Under the pieces are notes generated by a model. The model was given only the letters and a program-made list of their open reading frames with translations. It searched no databases and was not told the DNA's origin. DNA of 64,000 nt. Source: Allium sativum (Eukaryota > Streptophyta > Magnoliopsida > Asparagales > Amaryllidaceae). The stretch spans positions 769,476,552 to 769,540,551 of the forward strand of contig CM060918.1 in the NCBI GenBank assembly GCA_030737875.1. Reading direction: 5' to 3'. This document shows, piece by piece, positions 38,501 through 53,300 of this stretch. Positions within the stretch are counted from its first letter, which is position 1. The number at the start of each line of letters is the position of its first letter. Both the position numbers and the translations under genes were made by a program.

Positions 38501-41500
38501 AATAAACAACAAAGTGGGTCTGAAATTTTCCAAAAAACGTGCACTGTGATGTTTCAAAATAGTCAGGAGCAATAAAGGAAAAGATATAGTGCCTGATATA
38601 AGACTTTATAAATTAAGCTGCAGATTTGCTTAATATAAGACTGCAGCTCACAAAATACTTTGTGATGGCGGGTGCTTTAAGTTAATGGTAATGCACCACC
38701 AGTTAAAAATAAAGGACCAAATCCATTGACTCTACTGGAGATCGAACCCAGAATCTTTGGTTTCGTAGACCAACACCTTATCAATTGGTCCACAGAGGCA
38801 CCTACTGGATAGTAGAGTTTCATGTATATTCCTACCATATGAACATAGTTGGATTACAGAGTTTTACGTATGTACCAAATAAACAACAAAGTTTTCCTTG
38901 AAATTTTCAAAAAAATGTGTACTGTGATAAGTTAAAGGGAGCAACAAAAGAAAAGATGATGATGTATCAAAATAGTCAGGACCAAATCCATTGACTCTAT
39001 TGGGGATCGAACCCAGAATCTATGGTTTCGTAGATAGCGCCTTGTCCATTAGGCCACAGAGTTACCTATTGGTAGGTAGAGTTTTATGTATATTCCTACC
39101 ATATGGACATAGTTGGATAGTAGAGTTTTATGTATGTACCAAATCAACAGCAAAGTTTGGCCTAAAATTTACAAAAAACTTGCACTGTGATAAGTTAAAA
39201 GGAGCAACAAAGGAAAAGATGATGATGATGTTTCAAAATAGTCAGGAGCAACAAAGGAAAAGATGATGGTGCTTTATATAAGACTTTATCAATTAAGCTG
39301 CAGATTTGCTTCTTATAAGAAGGCAACTCACAAAATACTTTGTGATGATGGGTGCTTGAAGTTAATGGTAATGCACCACCAGTTAACAATGAAGGACTAA
39401 AGCCATCGACACTATTGGGGTTCGAACCCAACATCTCTGGATACGAAGACCAGCACCTTATCCATTGGGCCACAGAGTCACCTCTTGGAGGGTAGAGTTT
39501 TATGTATATTCCAACTATATGGACATAGTTGGATTGTAGAGTTTTATGTATGTACCAAATAAACAACAAAGTTGGCCCTTAAATTTTCCAAAAACGTGCA
39601 CTGTGATAAGTTAAATGGAGCAATAACGGAAAAAATGATGATGTATCAAAATAGTTAGGAGCAATAAGGGAAAAGATAGTAGTGCCTATTATAAGACTTT
39701 ATCAATTAAGCTGCAAATTTGCTTCATGTAAGACTGCAGCTCACAAAATATTTTGTAATGGTGGTTGCTTGAAGTTAATGGTAGGGCACCACTAGTTAAC
39801 AGTGAAGAACAAATCCATCGACTCTGCTGGGATCGAACCGAGGATCTCTAGTTTCATAAACCAGCGCCTTATCCATTGGGCCATTGAGTCACCTGTTGGA
39901 TGGAAGAGTTTTACGTATATTGCTACCATATGAATGAAGTTGGATTGTAAAGTTTTATGCATGTACTAAATAAACAACAAAGTTAGCCCTAAAATTTTCC
40001 AGAAAACGGGCACTGTAATAAGTTAAATGGACCAACAAAGGAAAAAATGATGATGTATCAAAATAGCCAGGAGCAACAAAGAAAAAGATATAGTGCCTTA
40101 TATAAGACTTTATCAATTAAGCTGTATATTTGCTTCATATAAGACAACAGCTCACAAAAAACTTTGTGATGGTTGGTGTTTGAAGTTAATGGTAATGCAC
40201 CACCTGTTAACAATGATGGACTGAATCCATCGACTCTACGGGGGATCGAACCTAGAATCTCTGGTTATGTGGACGAACGCCTTATTCATTGGTCCATAGA
40301 GTCACCTGTTGGATGGTAAAGTTTTATGTATATTCCAACCATATGGACATAGTTGGATAGTAGAGTTTTATGTATGTACCAAATAAACAACAAAGTGGGT
40401 CCAAAATTTTCAAAAAAACATGCACTGTGATAAGTGAAAGGGAGCAACAAAGGAAAAGATGATGATATATCAAAATAGTCAGAAGCAACAAAGGAAAAGG
40501 TATAGTGCCTGATATTAGACTTTATCAATTAAGCTTCATATATGACTGCATCTCACAAAATACTTATTGATGGTGGGTGCTTGAAGTTAGTGGTAATGGA
40601 CCACCAGTTAACAATGAATGACCAAATCCATCGACTCTGTTGGGGATCGAACCCAGAATCTTTGGTTTCGTAGACAGCGCCTTATCCATTAGGCCACAAA
40701 GTCGCCTGTTGAATGGTAGAGTTTTATGTATATTTCTACCATATGGACATAGTTGGATGGTAGATTTTTATGTATGTTCCAAATAAACAGCAAAGATGGG
40801 CCTGAAAATTTTCAAAAAACGTGCACTGTGATAAGTTAAAAGGAGAAACAAAGGAAAAGATGATGAAAATGTTTCAAAATAGTCAGGAGCAACAAAGGAA
40901 AAGATGATAGTGCCTAATATAAGACTTTATCAATTAAGTTGCAGATTTGCTTCATATAAGACTACAGCTCACAAAATAATTTTTGGTGGTGGGTGCTTGA
41001 AGTTAATGGTAATGCGCCACCAGTTAACAGTGAAGAATCAAATCCATCGACTCTACCGGGGATCAAACCTGGAACCTCAGGTTTCGTAGACCAGCGCCTT
41101 ATATGTTGGGCCACAGAGTCACCTGTTGGATGTAGAGTTTTATGTATATTCCGACCTTATGGACATAGTTGGGTTGTAGAGTTTTATGTATGTTCCAAAT
41201 AAACAACAAAGTTGGCCCCAAAATTTTCCAAAGAACGTGAACTGTGATAAGTTAAAGGGAGCAACAAAGGTAAAGATGATGATGTGTCAAAATAGTCAGG
41301 AGCAACAAAGAAAAGATGATAGTGCCTGATATAAGAATTTACCAATTAAGCTACAAATTTGCTTCATATAAGACTGTAGCTCAGAAAATACTTTGTCGTG
41401 GTGGGTGCTTAAAGTTAATGGTAATGCACCACTAGTTAACAGTGAAGGACCAAATCCATCGACTTTGCTGGGGATCGAACCCTGTGGTTTAGTAGACCTG

Positions 41501-42280
41501 CGCCTTATCCATTGGGCCACAGAGTCACCTGTTGGATGGTAGAGTTTTATGTACATTCCTTCATATGGACATAGTTGGGTTGTAAAGTTTTATGTATGTA
41601 CCAAATAAACAACAAAGTTAGACCTGAAATTTTCAAAAAAAACGTGCACTGTGATAAGTTAAAGGGAGCAACAAATGAAAAGTTGATGATGTCTCATAAC
41701 AGGCTGGAGAAACAAAGGAAAAGATGATAGTGCCTGATATAATACTTTATCAATTAAGCTGCAGATTTACTTCATATAAGACAGTAGCTCACAAAATACT
41801 TTGTGATGGTGATTGCTTAAAGTTAATGGCAATGCACCACCAGTTAACAGTGAAGGACCAAATCCATCGACTTTGCTGGGATCGAACCCAAAATCTCTGG
41901 TTTCATAGACCAATGCCTTATCCATTGGGCCATAGAGTCACCTGTTGGATGGTAGAGTTTTATTTATATACCTACTATATGGACATAGTTGGATTGTAGA
42001 GTTTTATGTACGTACCAAATAAACAACAAAGTTGACCCTGAAATTTTCCAAAAATCGTGCACTATGATATGTTAAAGGGAGCAACAAAGGAAAAGATGAT
42101 GATGTATTAAAATTGTCAGGAGCAAAAAAGGAAAAGATGATAGTGCCTAATATAAGACTTTATCAATTAAGCTACAGATTTGCTTCACATAAGACTGCAG
42201 CTCACAAAATACTTTGTGATGGTGGGTGCTTGAAGTTAATGGTAATGCACCCCCAGTTAACAATGAAGGACCCGATCCAT

Positions 42281-42353
42281 CGACTCTGCTGGGGATCGAA
42301 CACAGAATCTCTGGTTTCATAGACCAGCGCCTTATCCATTGGGCCACAGAGTC
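42281..42353 (-). tRNA. tRNA-like with ATG anticodon (CpG-decayed ACG)
   Basis: The acceptor, D and anticodon stems are perfect. The T stem has one mismatch (CTGTG/CCCAG). The anticodon is ATG instead of ACG, the product of a C-to-T change at the anticodon CpG. It lies in the duplicated higher-order block. Likely a pseudogene. Confidence 0.62.
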
Positions 42354-43071
42354 ACCTGTTGGATGATAGAGTTTTGTGTATATTCCAACCATGTGGACAA
42401 AGTTGGATAGTAGAGTTTTATATATGTACCAAATAAACAACAAAGTTAGCCCAGAAAATTTCCAAAAAACTTGCACTGTGATAAGTTAAAGGGATCTAAG
42501 CATAAAAGGAAAAGATGATAGTGCTTGATATAAGACTATATTAGTTAAGATGCATATTTGCTTTATATAAGGATGCCGCTCACAAAATACTTTGTGGTGG
42601 TGGGTGCTTGAAGTTAATGGTAATCAACCAATAGTTAACAGTGAAGGACCAAATCCATCGATTGTGCTGGGGATTGAACTCAGAATCTATGGTTTCGAAG
42701 ACCAGTGCCTTGTCCATTAAGCCATAGAGTTACCTGTTGGATGGTAGAGTTTTATGTATATTCCAACCAAATGGACATAGTTGGATAGTAGAGTTTTATG
42801 TATGCACCAAATAAACAGCAAAGTTGGCCCTGAAATTTTCAAAAAACGTGCACTATAATAAGTTAAATGGAGCAACAAAGGAAAAGATTATGATGTTTCA
42901 AAATAGTCAGGAGCAACAAAGGAAAAGATGACAGTGCCTGATATAAGACTTTATCAATCAAGCTGCATATTTGCTTCATATAAGAATGCAGCTCACAAAA
43001 TACTTTATGATGGTGGGTGCTTGAAGTTAATAGTAACGCACCAACAGTTAGCAATGAAGGACCAAATCCAT

Positions 43072-43144
43072 CGACTCTGCTGGGGATCGAACTCAGAATC
43101 TCTGGTTTCGAAGACCAGCGCCTTATCCATTAGGCCACAGCGTC
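43072..43144 (-). tRNA. tRNA-Arg-like with TCG anticodon
   Basis: The anticodon loop is CTTCGAA, so the anticodon is TCG, still an arginine anticodon. The T stem has one mismatch (CTGAG/CCCAG) and the acceptor one (GACGCTG/CAGAGTC). It belongs to a subfamily marked by GAACTCAG on the plus strand (also 35437, 42659, 50785, 51198). Confidence 0.6.
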
Positions 43145-46100
43145 ACCAGTTGGATGGTAGAGTTTTATGTATATTCCAACAATATGGAAAGAGTTGGATA
43201 GTAGAATTTTATGTATGTACCAAATAAACAACAAAGTTGGCTCTGAAATTTTCCAAAAAACATGCACTGTGATAAATTAGAGGGAGCAACAAAGGAAAAG
43301 ATGATAATGTGTCAAAACAGTCAGGAGCAACAAAAGAAAAGATGATAGTGCCAGATATGAGACTTTATCAATTAAGCTACAGATTTGCTTCATATAAGAC
43401 TGCAGCTCACAAAATACTTTGTGATGGTGGGTGCTTGGAGTTAATGATAATGCACCACCAGTTAACAGTGAAGGACCAAATCCATCGAAAATGCTTGGGA
43501 TCGAACCCGGAATCTCTAGTTTCGCGGACCAGCGCCTTATCCAATGGACCATAGAGTCACAAGTAGGATGGTAGAGTTTTATGTATATTCCAACCATGCA
43601 GGCATAGATGGATTGTAGAGATTTATGTATGTACCAAGTAAACAACAAAGTTAGCCCTGAAAGTTTCCAAAAAACGTGCATTGTGATAAGTTAAAAGGAG
43701 CAATAAAGGAAATGATGATGCATCAAAATAGTCACGAGCAACAAAGAAAAAGATAATAGTGCTTGATCTAAGACTTTATTAATTAAGCTGCAGATTTGCT
43801 ACATATAAGACTACAACTCACAAAATACTTTGTGATGGTGGGTGCTTGAAGTTAATGGTAATGCTCCATCAGTTAACAGTGAAGAATCAAATCCATCGAC
43901 TCTACCGGGGATCATACCCAGAATCTCTAGTTTTGTAGACCAACGCCTTATCCATTGGGCCATAAAGTCACCTGTTGGATGGCAGAGTTTTATGCATATT
44001 CCAACCATATAAACATAGTTGGATTGTAGAGTTTTATGTATGAACCAAATAAACAACAAAGTTGGCCCTGAAATTTTCCAAAAAACGTGCACTGTGATAA
44101 GTTAAAGGGAGCAACAAAGGAAAAGATGATGGTGTATCAAAATAGTTAGGAGCAACAAAGGAAAAGATGATAGTGCCTGATACAAGACTTTATCAATTAA
44201 GCTGCAAATTTGCTTCATATAAGACTGTAACTTACAAAATACTTTATGACGGTGGGTGCTTGAAGTTAATGGTAATGCGCCCCTAGTTAAAAGTAAAGGA
44301 CCAAATCCATCGACTCTACTGGGGATTGAACCTAGAATCTGTTGTTTCGTAGACCAATGCCTTATCCATTGGGCCATAGAGTCACCAGTAGGATGGAAGA
44401 ATTTTATGTTTATTCTAACCGTATAGAAATAGTTGGATAGTAGATTTTTATATATGTACCAAATAAACAACAAAGTTGGACCTGAAACTTTCCAAAAAAC
44501 ACGCAATGTGATAAGTTGAAGAGAGCAATTGTGGAAAAGATGATGATGTATCAAAATAGTCAGGAGCAACAAAGGAAAAGATACTTTGTGATGTTGGGTG
44601 CTTGAAGTTAATGGTAATGCACCACCAGTTAACAGTGAAGGACTAAATCCATCGACTCTGCTGGGAATTGAACCAAGGATCTAAGGTTTCTTAGACCAAC
44701 GCCTTATTCATTGGGCCACAGAGGCACCTATTGGACAGTAGAGTTTTATTTATATTCCTACCATATAGACATAGTTGGTTTGTAGAGTTTAATGCATGTA
44801 CCAATTAAACAACAAAGTTGACCCTGAAATTTTCCAAAAAATGTGCACTATGATAAGTTAAAGGGAGCAACAAAGGAAAATATGATGATGTATCAAAATA
44901 GTCAGGAGCAACAAAGGAAAAGACAATAGTGCAAGTTATAAGATTTTATCAACTAAGCTGCAGATTTGCTCGATATAAGACTGCAGCTAACAAAATACTT
45001 TGTGATGCTGGGTGATTGAAGTTAATGGTAATGCACCACTAGTTAACAGTGAAGAACCAAATCGATCGACTCTTCTGGGGATCGAACCCAGAATCTCTAG
45101 TTTAGTTGACCAGCGCCTTATCCATTGGGCCACAAAGTCACGTGTTGAATGATAGATTTTTATGTATATTCCAACCATATGGAAATAGTTAGATTGAAGA
45201 GTTTTATGTATGAACCAAATAAACAACAAAGTTGGCCCTGAAATTTTCCAAAAAACGTGCACTGTTATAATTTAAAGGGAGCAACAAAGGAAAAGATGAT
45301 GATGTATCAAAATAGTTAGGATAAACAAAGGAAAAGATGATAGTGCCTGATATAAGACTTTATCAATTAAGCTGCAGATTTTCTTCTTATAAGACTACTG
45401 CTCAAAAAATACTTTATGACAGTGGGTGCTTGAAGTTAATGGTAATGCACCCCAAGTTAACAGTGAAGGACCAAATCCATCAACTTTGCAGGGGATCGAA
45501 CATATAATCTCTGGTTTCGTAGACCAGTGCCTTATCCATTGGGCCATCGAGTCACATGTTGGATGGTAGAGTTTTATGTATATTCCAACCATATGGACAT
45601 TGTTGGATAGTAGAGTTTTATATATGTACCAAATAAACAACAAAGTTGGCCGTGAAAATTTCCAAAAAACATGCAATGTGAGAAGTTAAAGGGAGCAAAT
45701 GTGGAAAAGATGATGATGTATCAAAATAGTCAGGGGCAATAAAGGGAAAGATAAAGTGCCTGATATAAGACTTTATCAATTAAGCTACAGATTTGCTTCA
45801 TATATGACTGCAGCTCAAAAAATACTTTTTGATGGTGGGTGCTTGAAGTTAATGGTAATGCACCACCAGTTAACAATGAAGGACCAAATCCATCGACTCT
45901 ACTTGGGATCGAACCCAGAATCTCTGGTTTCGTAGACCAGCGACTTATCTATTGGGCCACATGGTCACCTGTTGGATGGTAGAGTTTTATGTATATTCTA
46001 ACCATATAGACGTAGTTGGATAATAGAGTTTTATGTATGTACCAAATGAACAACAAAGTTGGCCCTGAAATTTTCCAAACAACATGCACTGTGATAAGTT

Positions 46101-49100
46101 AAAAGGAGCAACAAAGGAAATAATGATGATATATCAAAATAGTGAGGTGCAACAAAGGAAAAGATGACAGGGCCTATTATAAGTCTTTATCAATTAAGTT
46201 GCAAATTTGTTTCATATAAGACTGCAGCTCACTAAATACTTTGTGATGGTGGGTGCTTTAAGTTAATGGTAATGCACCACTGATTAACAGTGAGGAACCA
46301 AATAATCCATCGACTCTACCCGGGATCGAACCATGAATCTCTGGTTTCGTAGACCTGTGCCTTATCCATTGGGCCACAAGGTCACCTATTGGATGATAGA
46401 GTTTTATTTATATTCCAACCATATGGACATAGTTGGATTGTAGAGTTTTATGTATGAACCAAATAAACAATAAAATTAGCCCTGAAATTTTCCAAAAAAA
46501 CGTGCACTGTGATAAGTTAAAGGGAGCAACAAAGGAAAAGATGATGATATATCAGAATAGTCAGAAAAAACAAAGGAAAAGATGACAGTGCCTGATATAA
46601 GACTTTATCAATTAAGCTGCAGATTTTCTTCATATAAGACTGCAACTCACAAAATACTTTGTGATGGTGGGTGCTTTAAGTTAATGGTAATGCACCCCTA
46701 GTTAACATTGAAGGACCAAATCCGTCGACTCTGATGGGGATCGAACATAGAATCTCTGGTTTCATAGACCAGCGCCTTATCCATCGGGACATAGAGTCAT
46801 CTGTTGGATGGTAGAGTTTTATGTATATTCCAAGCATGTGGACATAGTAGGATAGTAGAGTTTTATGTATGTACCAAATAAACAGCAAAGTTGACCATGA
46901 AATTTTCCAAAAAATGTGCACTGTGATAAGTTAAATGAAGCAACTAAGGAAAAGATGATGATGTATCAAAACAGTCATGAGCAACAAAGGAAAAGATAAT
47001 ACTGCCTATTATAAGACTTTATCAATTAAGCTGCATATTTGCTTCATATAAGACTGCAGCTCACAAAATACTTTGTGATGGTGGGTGCTTGAAGTTCAGC
47101 GTAATGCACCACTAGTTAACAGTGAAGAACCAAATCCATCGACTCTACTGGGGATCGAACCCAGAATCTCTGGTTTCGTAGACCAGCGCCTTATCAATTG
47201 GGCCATAAAGTCAGCTATTGGATGATAGATTTTTATGTATATTCCAACCATATGGACATAGTTGGATTGTAGTGTTTTATGTATGAACCAAACAAACAAC
47301 AAAGTTGGCCTTGAAATTTTCTAAAAAACGTTAACTGTGATAAGTTAAAGGGAGCAACAAAGGAAAAGATGATGATGTATCAAAATAGTTAGAAGCAACA
47401 AAGGAAAAGATGATAGTGCCTGATTTAAGACTTTATCAATTAAGCTGCAGATTTGCTTCATATAAGACTGCAACTCACAAAATATTTTATGACGGTGGGT
47501 GCTTGAAGTTAATGGTAATGCACCCTAGTTAACAGTGAAGGACCAAATCTGCGACTCTACTGGGGATCGAACATAGAATCTCTGGTTTAGTAGACCAACA
47601 CCTTATCCATTGGGCCATAGAGTCTCCTGTTGGATGGTAGAGTTTTATGTATATTCCAACCATATGGACATAGTTGGATAGTAGAGTTTTATGTATGTAT
47701 CAAATAAACAACGAAGTTGGCCTAGAAAATTTACAAAAAACATGCATTGTGATAAATTAAAAGGACAAACAAGGAAAGGATAATATTGCCTGATATAACA
47801 CTTTATCAATTATGATGCAGGTTTGCTTCATATAAGACTATAGCTCACAAAATACGTTGTGATGGTGGGTACTTGAAGTTAATGGTACTGCACCACTAGT
47901 TGACAATGAAGGACCAAATCCATCGACTCTGCTGGGGATCGAACCCAGATTCTCTGGTTTCGTAGACCAGCACCTTATCCGTTGGGCCAGAGAGTCACTT
48001 GTTGAATGGTAGAGTGTTATGTATATTCCAACCATATGGACATAGTTGGATAGTAGGGTTTTATGTATGTACAGAATAAAAAGCAAAGTTGGCCCTGAAA
48101 TTTTCCAAAAAACGTGTACTGTGATAAGTTAAAGGGAGCAACTAAGGAAAAAATGATGATGTATCAAAATAGTCAAGAGCAACAAAGGAAAAGATGATAG
48201 TACCTGATATGATACTTTATCAATTAAGCTGTAGATTTTCTTCATATAAGACCGCAGCTCACAAATTACTTTATGATGGTGGGTGCTTGAAGTGAACGGT
48301 AGTGCACCACCAGTTAAAAGTGAAGGACCAAATCCATCGACTCTACTGGGGATCGAACCCAAAATCTCTGGTTTCGTAGACCAGCGCCTTATCTATTGGG
48401 CCACAGATTCCCTAGTTGGATGGTAGAGTTTTATGTATATTCCAACCATATGGACATAGTAGGATAGTTGAGTTTTATGTATGTACCAAATAAACAACAA
48501 AGTTAGATCTGAAATTTTCCAAAAAACGTGCACTATGAAAATTTAAAGGGAGCAACAAAGGAAAAGATGATGACGTATTATAATAGCCAAGATCAATAAA
48601 GAAAAGGATGTAAGTGCCTCATATAAGACTTTATCAGTTAAGCTGCAGATTTGCTACATATAAGACTGCAGCTCAAAAAATTCTTTGTGATGGTGGGTGC
48701 TTGAAGTTAATGGTAATGCACCACTAGTTAATAGTGAAGGACCAAATCCATCGACTCTGCTGGGTATCGAACCCAGAATCTCTGGTTTCGTAGACCAGCG
48801 CCTTATCCATTGGGCCAAAGAGTCACCTGATGGGTGGTAGAGTTTTATATATATTCCAACCATATAAACATAGTCTGATTATAGAGTTTAATGTATGTAT
48901 CGAATAAATAACAAAGTTGGCCCCGAAATTTTCCAAAAAACGTGCACTGTGATAAGTTAAATGGAGCGACAAAGGAAAAGATGATGATGTATCAAAATAG
49001 CCAGGTGCAGCAAAGGAAAAGAAAATAATGCCTGATATAAGACTTTATCAATTAAGCTGCAGATTTACTTTATATAATACTGCTGCTGACAAAATACTTT

Positions 49101-49165
49101 GTGATGGTGGGTGCTTGAAGTTAATGGTAATGCACCACCAGTTAATGGTGAAGAATCAAATCCAT

Positions 49166-51780
49166 CGACTCTACCAGGGATCGAACCCGGAATCTCAGAT
49201 TTCGTAGACCGGTGACTTTTCCATTGGCCCACAGAGCCACCTATTGGATGGTAGAATTTTATGTATATTCCGACCATACAGACAAAGTTAGATTGTAGAG
49301 TTTTATGAATTTTCCAAATAAACAACAAAGTTGGCCCCAAAATTTTCCAAAAACCACACACTGTGATAAGTTAAATGGAGCAACAAAGGAAAAGATGATG
49401 ATGTATCAAAATAGTCAGGAGCAACAAAGGAAAAGATGATAATGCCAGATATAAGACATTACCAATTAAGGTGCAGATTTGCTTCATATAAGACTGCAAC
49501 TCACAAAATACTTTGTGATAGTGGGTGTTTAAAGCTAAAGGTAATGCAACACCAGTTAACAGTGAAGGACCAAATCCATCGACTCTGCTGGGGATCGAAC
49601 CCAGAATCTATGGTTTTGTAGACCTGCGCCTTATCCATTGGGCCACAGAGTCACATGTTGTATGGTAAAGTTATATGTATATTCCTTCCATATGGACATA
49701 GTTGGATTGTAGAGTTTTATGTATGTACCAAATAAACAACAAAGTTAGCCCTGAAATTTTCCAAAAAAACGTGCACTATGATATGTTAAATGGAGCCACA
49801 AATGAAAAGATGATGATGCATCAAAATAGTCAGGAGCAACAAAGGAAAAGATGATAGTGCCTGATATAAGACTTTATCAATTAAGCTGCAGATTTGCTTC
49901 ATATAAACTGCAGCTCACAAAAAACTTTGTGATGGAGGTTGCTTGAAGTTAATGGTAATGCACCACCAGTTAACAGTGAAAGACCAAATCCATCGACTCT
50001 ATTGGGATCGAACCCAGAATCTCTGGTTTCGTAGACCAGCGCCTTATCCATTGGGCCATAGAGTCACATGTTGGATGGTAGAGTTTTATGTATATTCCTA
50101 CCATATGGCATAGTTGGATTGTAGAATTTTATGTACGTGCAAAATAAACAACAAAGTTGGCACTGAAATTTTCCACAAAACGTGCACTGTGATAAGTTAA
50201 AGGGAGCAACAAAGGAAATGATGACGATGTATCAAAAATGTCAGGGGCAACAAAAGGAAAAGTTGATAGTGCCAGATATAAGACTTTATTAATTAGGCTG
50301 CAGATTTGCTACACATAAGACTGCAGCTCACAAAATAATTTGTGATGGTGGGTGCTTGAAGTTAATGGTAATGCACCCCCAGTTAACAATGAAGGACCAG
50401 ATCCATCGACTCTGCTAGGGATCGAACAAAGAATCTCTGGTTTCGTAGACCAGCGCCTTATCTATTGGGCCACAGAGTAACCTGTTGGATGGTAGAGTTA
50501 TATGTATATTCCAACCACATGGACATAGTTGGATAGTAGGGTTTTATATTTGTACCAAATAAATAACAAAGTTAGCCCTGAAAATTTCCAAAAAACAAGC
50601 ATTGTGATAAGTTAAAGGGATCAGGGCAAAAAAGGAAAAGATGATAGTGCCTGATATAAGACTATATCTGTTAACCTGCAGATTTGCTTCATGTAAGAAT
50701 GTAGCTCACAAAATACTTTGTGATGGTGGGTGCTTGAAGTTAATGGTAATGCACCAATAGTTAACAGTAAAGGACCAAATCAATCAACTCTTCTGGGGAT
50801 CGAACTCAGAATCTATAGTTTCGAAGACCAATGCCTAATCCATTAGGCCACAAAATTATCTGCTACATGATAGAGTTTTATGTATATTCCAACCATATGG
50901 ACATAGTTGGATAGTAGAGTTTTACGTATGTACCAAATAAACAGCAAAGTTGGCCTCAAATTTTCCAAAAAACGTGCACTGTGATAAGTTAAATGGAGTA
51001 ACAAAGGAAAAGATGATGATGTTTCAAAATAGTCAGGCGCAACAAAGGAAAAGATGACAGTGCCTAATATAAGACTTTATCAATCAAGTTGCAGATTTAC
51101 TTCATATAAGAATGCAACTCACAAAATACTTTGTGATGGTAGGTGCTTGAAGTTAATTGTAATGCACCAACAGTTAACAGTGAAGGGCACAATCCATCGA
51201 CTCTGCTAGGGATCGAACTCAGAATCTCTAGTTTCGAAGACTAGCGCCTTATCCATTGAGCTGTAGAGTCTCCAGTTGGATGGTAGAATTTTATGTATAT
51301 TCCAACCATATGGACATAATTGGATTGTAGAGTTTTATGTATGTACCAAATAAACAACAATGTTGGCTCTGAAATTTTCTAAAAGACGTGCACTGTGATA
51401 AGATAAAGGGAGCAACAAAGTAAAAGATGATGATGTCTCAAAACAGTCAGGAGAAATATTGGAAAAGATGATAGTGCCTGATATGAGACTTTATCAATTA
51501 AGCTGCAGATTTGCTTCATATAAGACTGTAGCTCATAAAATACTTTGTAATGGTGGGTGCTTGGAGTTAATGGTAATGCACCACCATTTAACAGTGAAGG
51601 ACCAAATCCAATGACACTACTGGGGGTCGAACCCGGAATCTCTGGTTTCGTAGACCAGCGCCTTATCCATTGGGCTATAGAGTCACCTGTTGGATGGTAG
51701 AGTTTTAGGCATATTCCAACCGTATGGACGTAGTTGGATTGTAGATTTTTATGTATGTACCAAGTAAACAACAAAGTTAG
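49166..51780 (-). repeat. Seven-monomer block, copy 2
   Basis: Counterpart of 41048-43654. The four tRNA starts 50407, 50785, 51198 and 51612 are each exactly 8126 bp from 42281, 42659, 43072 and 43486. Beyond 51780 the order of markers no longer agrees, which marks the edge of the shared block. Confidence 0.8.
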
Positions 51781-53227
51781 ACCTGAAATTTTCCAAAAAA
51801 CGTGCATTGTGATATGTTAATGGGAGCCACAAAGGAAAAGATGATGATGTATCAAAATAGTTAGGAGCAACAAAGGAAAAGATGATAATGCCTGATATAA
51901 GACTTTATTAATTAAGCTGTAGATTTTCTTCATATAAGACTGCATCTCACAAAATACTTTGTAATGGTAGGTGCTTGAAGTTAATGGTAATGCACCCCAA
52001 GTTAACAGTGAAGGACCAAAATCCATCGACTCTGCAGGAGATCAGATAGAGAATCTCTGGTTTTGTTGACCAGCGCCTTATCCATTGGGTCACATAGTCA
52101 CTTATTGGATGGTAGAGTTTTATGTATATTCCAACCATATGGACATAGTTGGATAGTAGAATTTTATGTATGAACCAAATAAACAACAAAGCTGGCCCTA
52201 AAATTTACCAAAAAATGTGCACTGTGATAAGTTAAAGGGAGCAACAAAGGAAAAGATGATGATGTATCAAAATAGTCAGGAGCAGCAAAGGAAAAGATAA
52301 TAATGCCTGATATAAGACTTTATCAATTTAGCTGCAGATTTGCCTTATGTTCGACTGCAGTTCACAAAATATTTCGTTATGGTGAGTCCTTGAAGTTAAT
52401 GGTAATGCAACACCAATTAACAGTGAAGGACCAAATCCATCAACTCTACTGGGGATCGAACCCAAAATCATTGGTTTCATAGACCAGCGCCTTATCCATT
52501 GGGCCACGGCTTCACCTGTTGGATGAAAGTGTTTTATGTATATACCAACCATATGGAAATAGTTGGATAGTAGAGTTTTATATATGTACCAAATAAACAA
52601 CAAAGTTGACCGTGAAAATTTCAAAAAACATGCATTGTAATAAGTTAAAGGGAGCAAAAAAGGAAAAGATGATAGTGCTTGATATAAGACTATATGAATT
52701 AAGCGGCAGGTTTGCTCCATATAAGACTTCAGATCACAAAATACTATGTGATGGTAGGTGCTTGAATTTAATGGTAAAGCACCAAGAGTTAACAGCGAAG
52801 GACCAAATCCATCGACTCTGCCAGGTATCAAACCCAGAATCGCTGGTTTCGAAGACCAGCACCTTATCCATTGGGCCATAGAATCACCTGTTGGATGGAA
52901 GAGTTTTATGTATATTCCAACCATATGTACATAGTTGGATAGTAGAGTTTTATGTACGTTCTAAATAAACAGCAATGTTGGCCCTGAAAATTTCCAAAAA
53001 AAACATGCACTGTGATAAGATAAATGGAGCAACAAAGAAAAAATGGATGATACATCAACATAGTCAGGAGTAATAAAGGAAAGATGATAGTGCCCGATTT
53101 AAAACTTTATCAATTAAGCTGCAGACTTGCTTCATATAAGACTGCAGCTCACAAAATACTTTGTGCTGGTGGGTATATGAAGTTAATAGTAATGCACCAC
53201 CAGTTAACAATGAAGGACCAAATACAT

Positions 53228-53300
53228 CGACTCTACTGGGGGTCGAACCCGGAATCTCTGGTTTCGTAGACCAGCGCCATATCCATTGGGCCATAGAGTC
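53228..53300 (-). tRNA. tRNA-Arg(ACG)-like, compensated acceptor pair
   Basis: Acceptor GACTCTA/TAGAGTC is fully paired, with A7-T66 replacing consensus G7-C66. One T-stem mismatch (CCGGG/CCCAG). B box GGTTCGACCCC fits the Pol III consensus. Anticodon ACG. Confidence 0.68.

Larger units (their letters stand above)
41048..43654 (-). repeat. Seven-monomer block, copy 1
   Basis: It shares monomer-specific markers, in the same order, with 49166-51780: GTGAAGAATC before the first tRNA; GACCTGCGCC in the second; a one-base loss giving a 72-bp tRNA in the third; CCCCCAGTTAAC before the fourth; the short 378-bp spacing and GAACTCAG/TCG anticodon in the fifth and sixth; and GCTTGGAG plus CCAAGTAAAC around the seventh. 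The offset is 8118-8126 bp. Confidence 0.8.
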
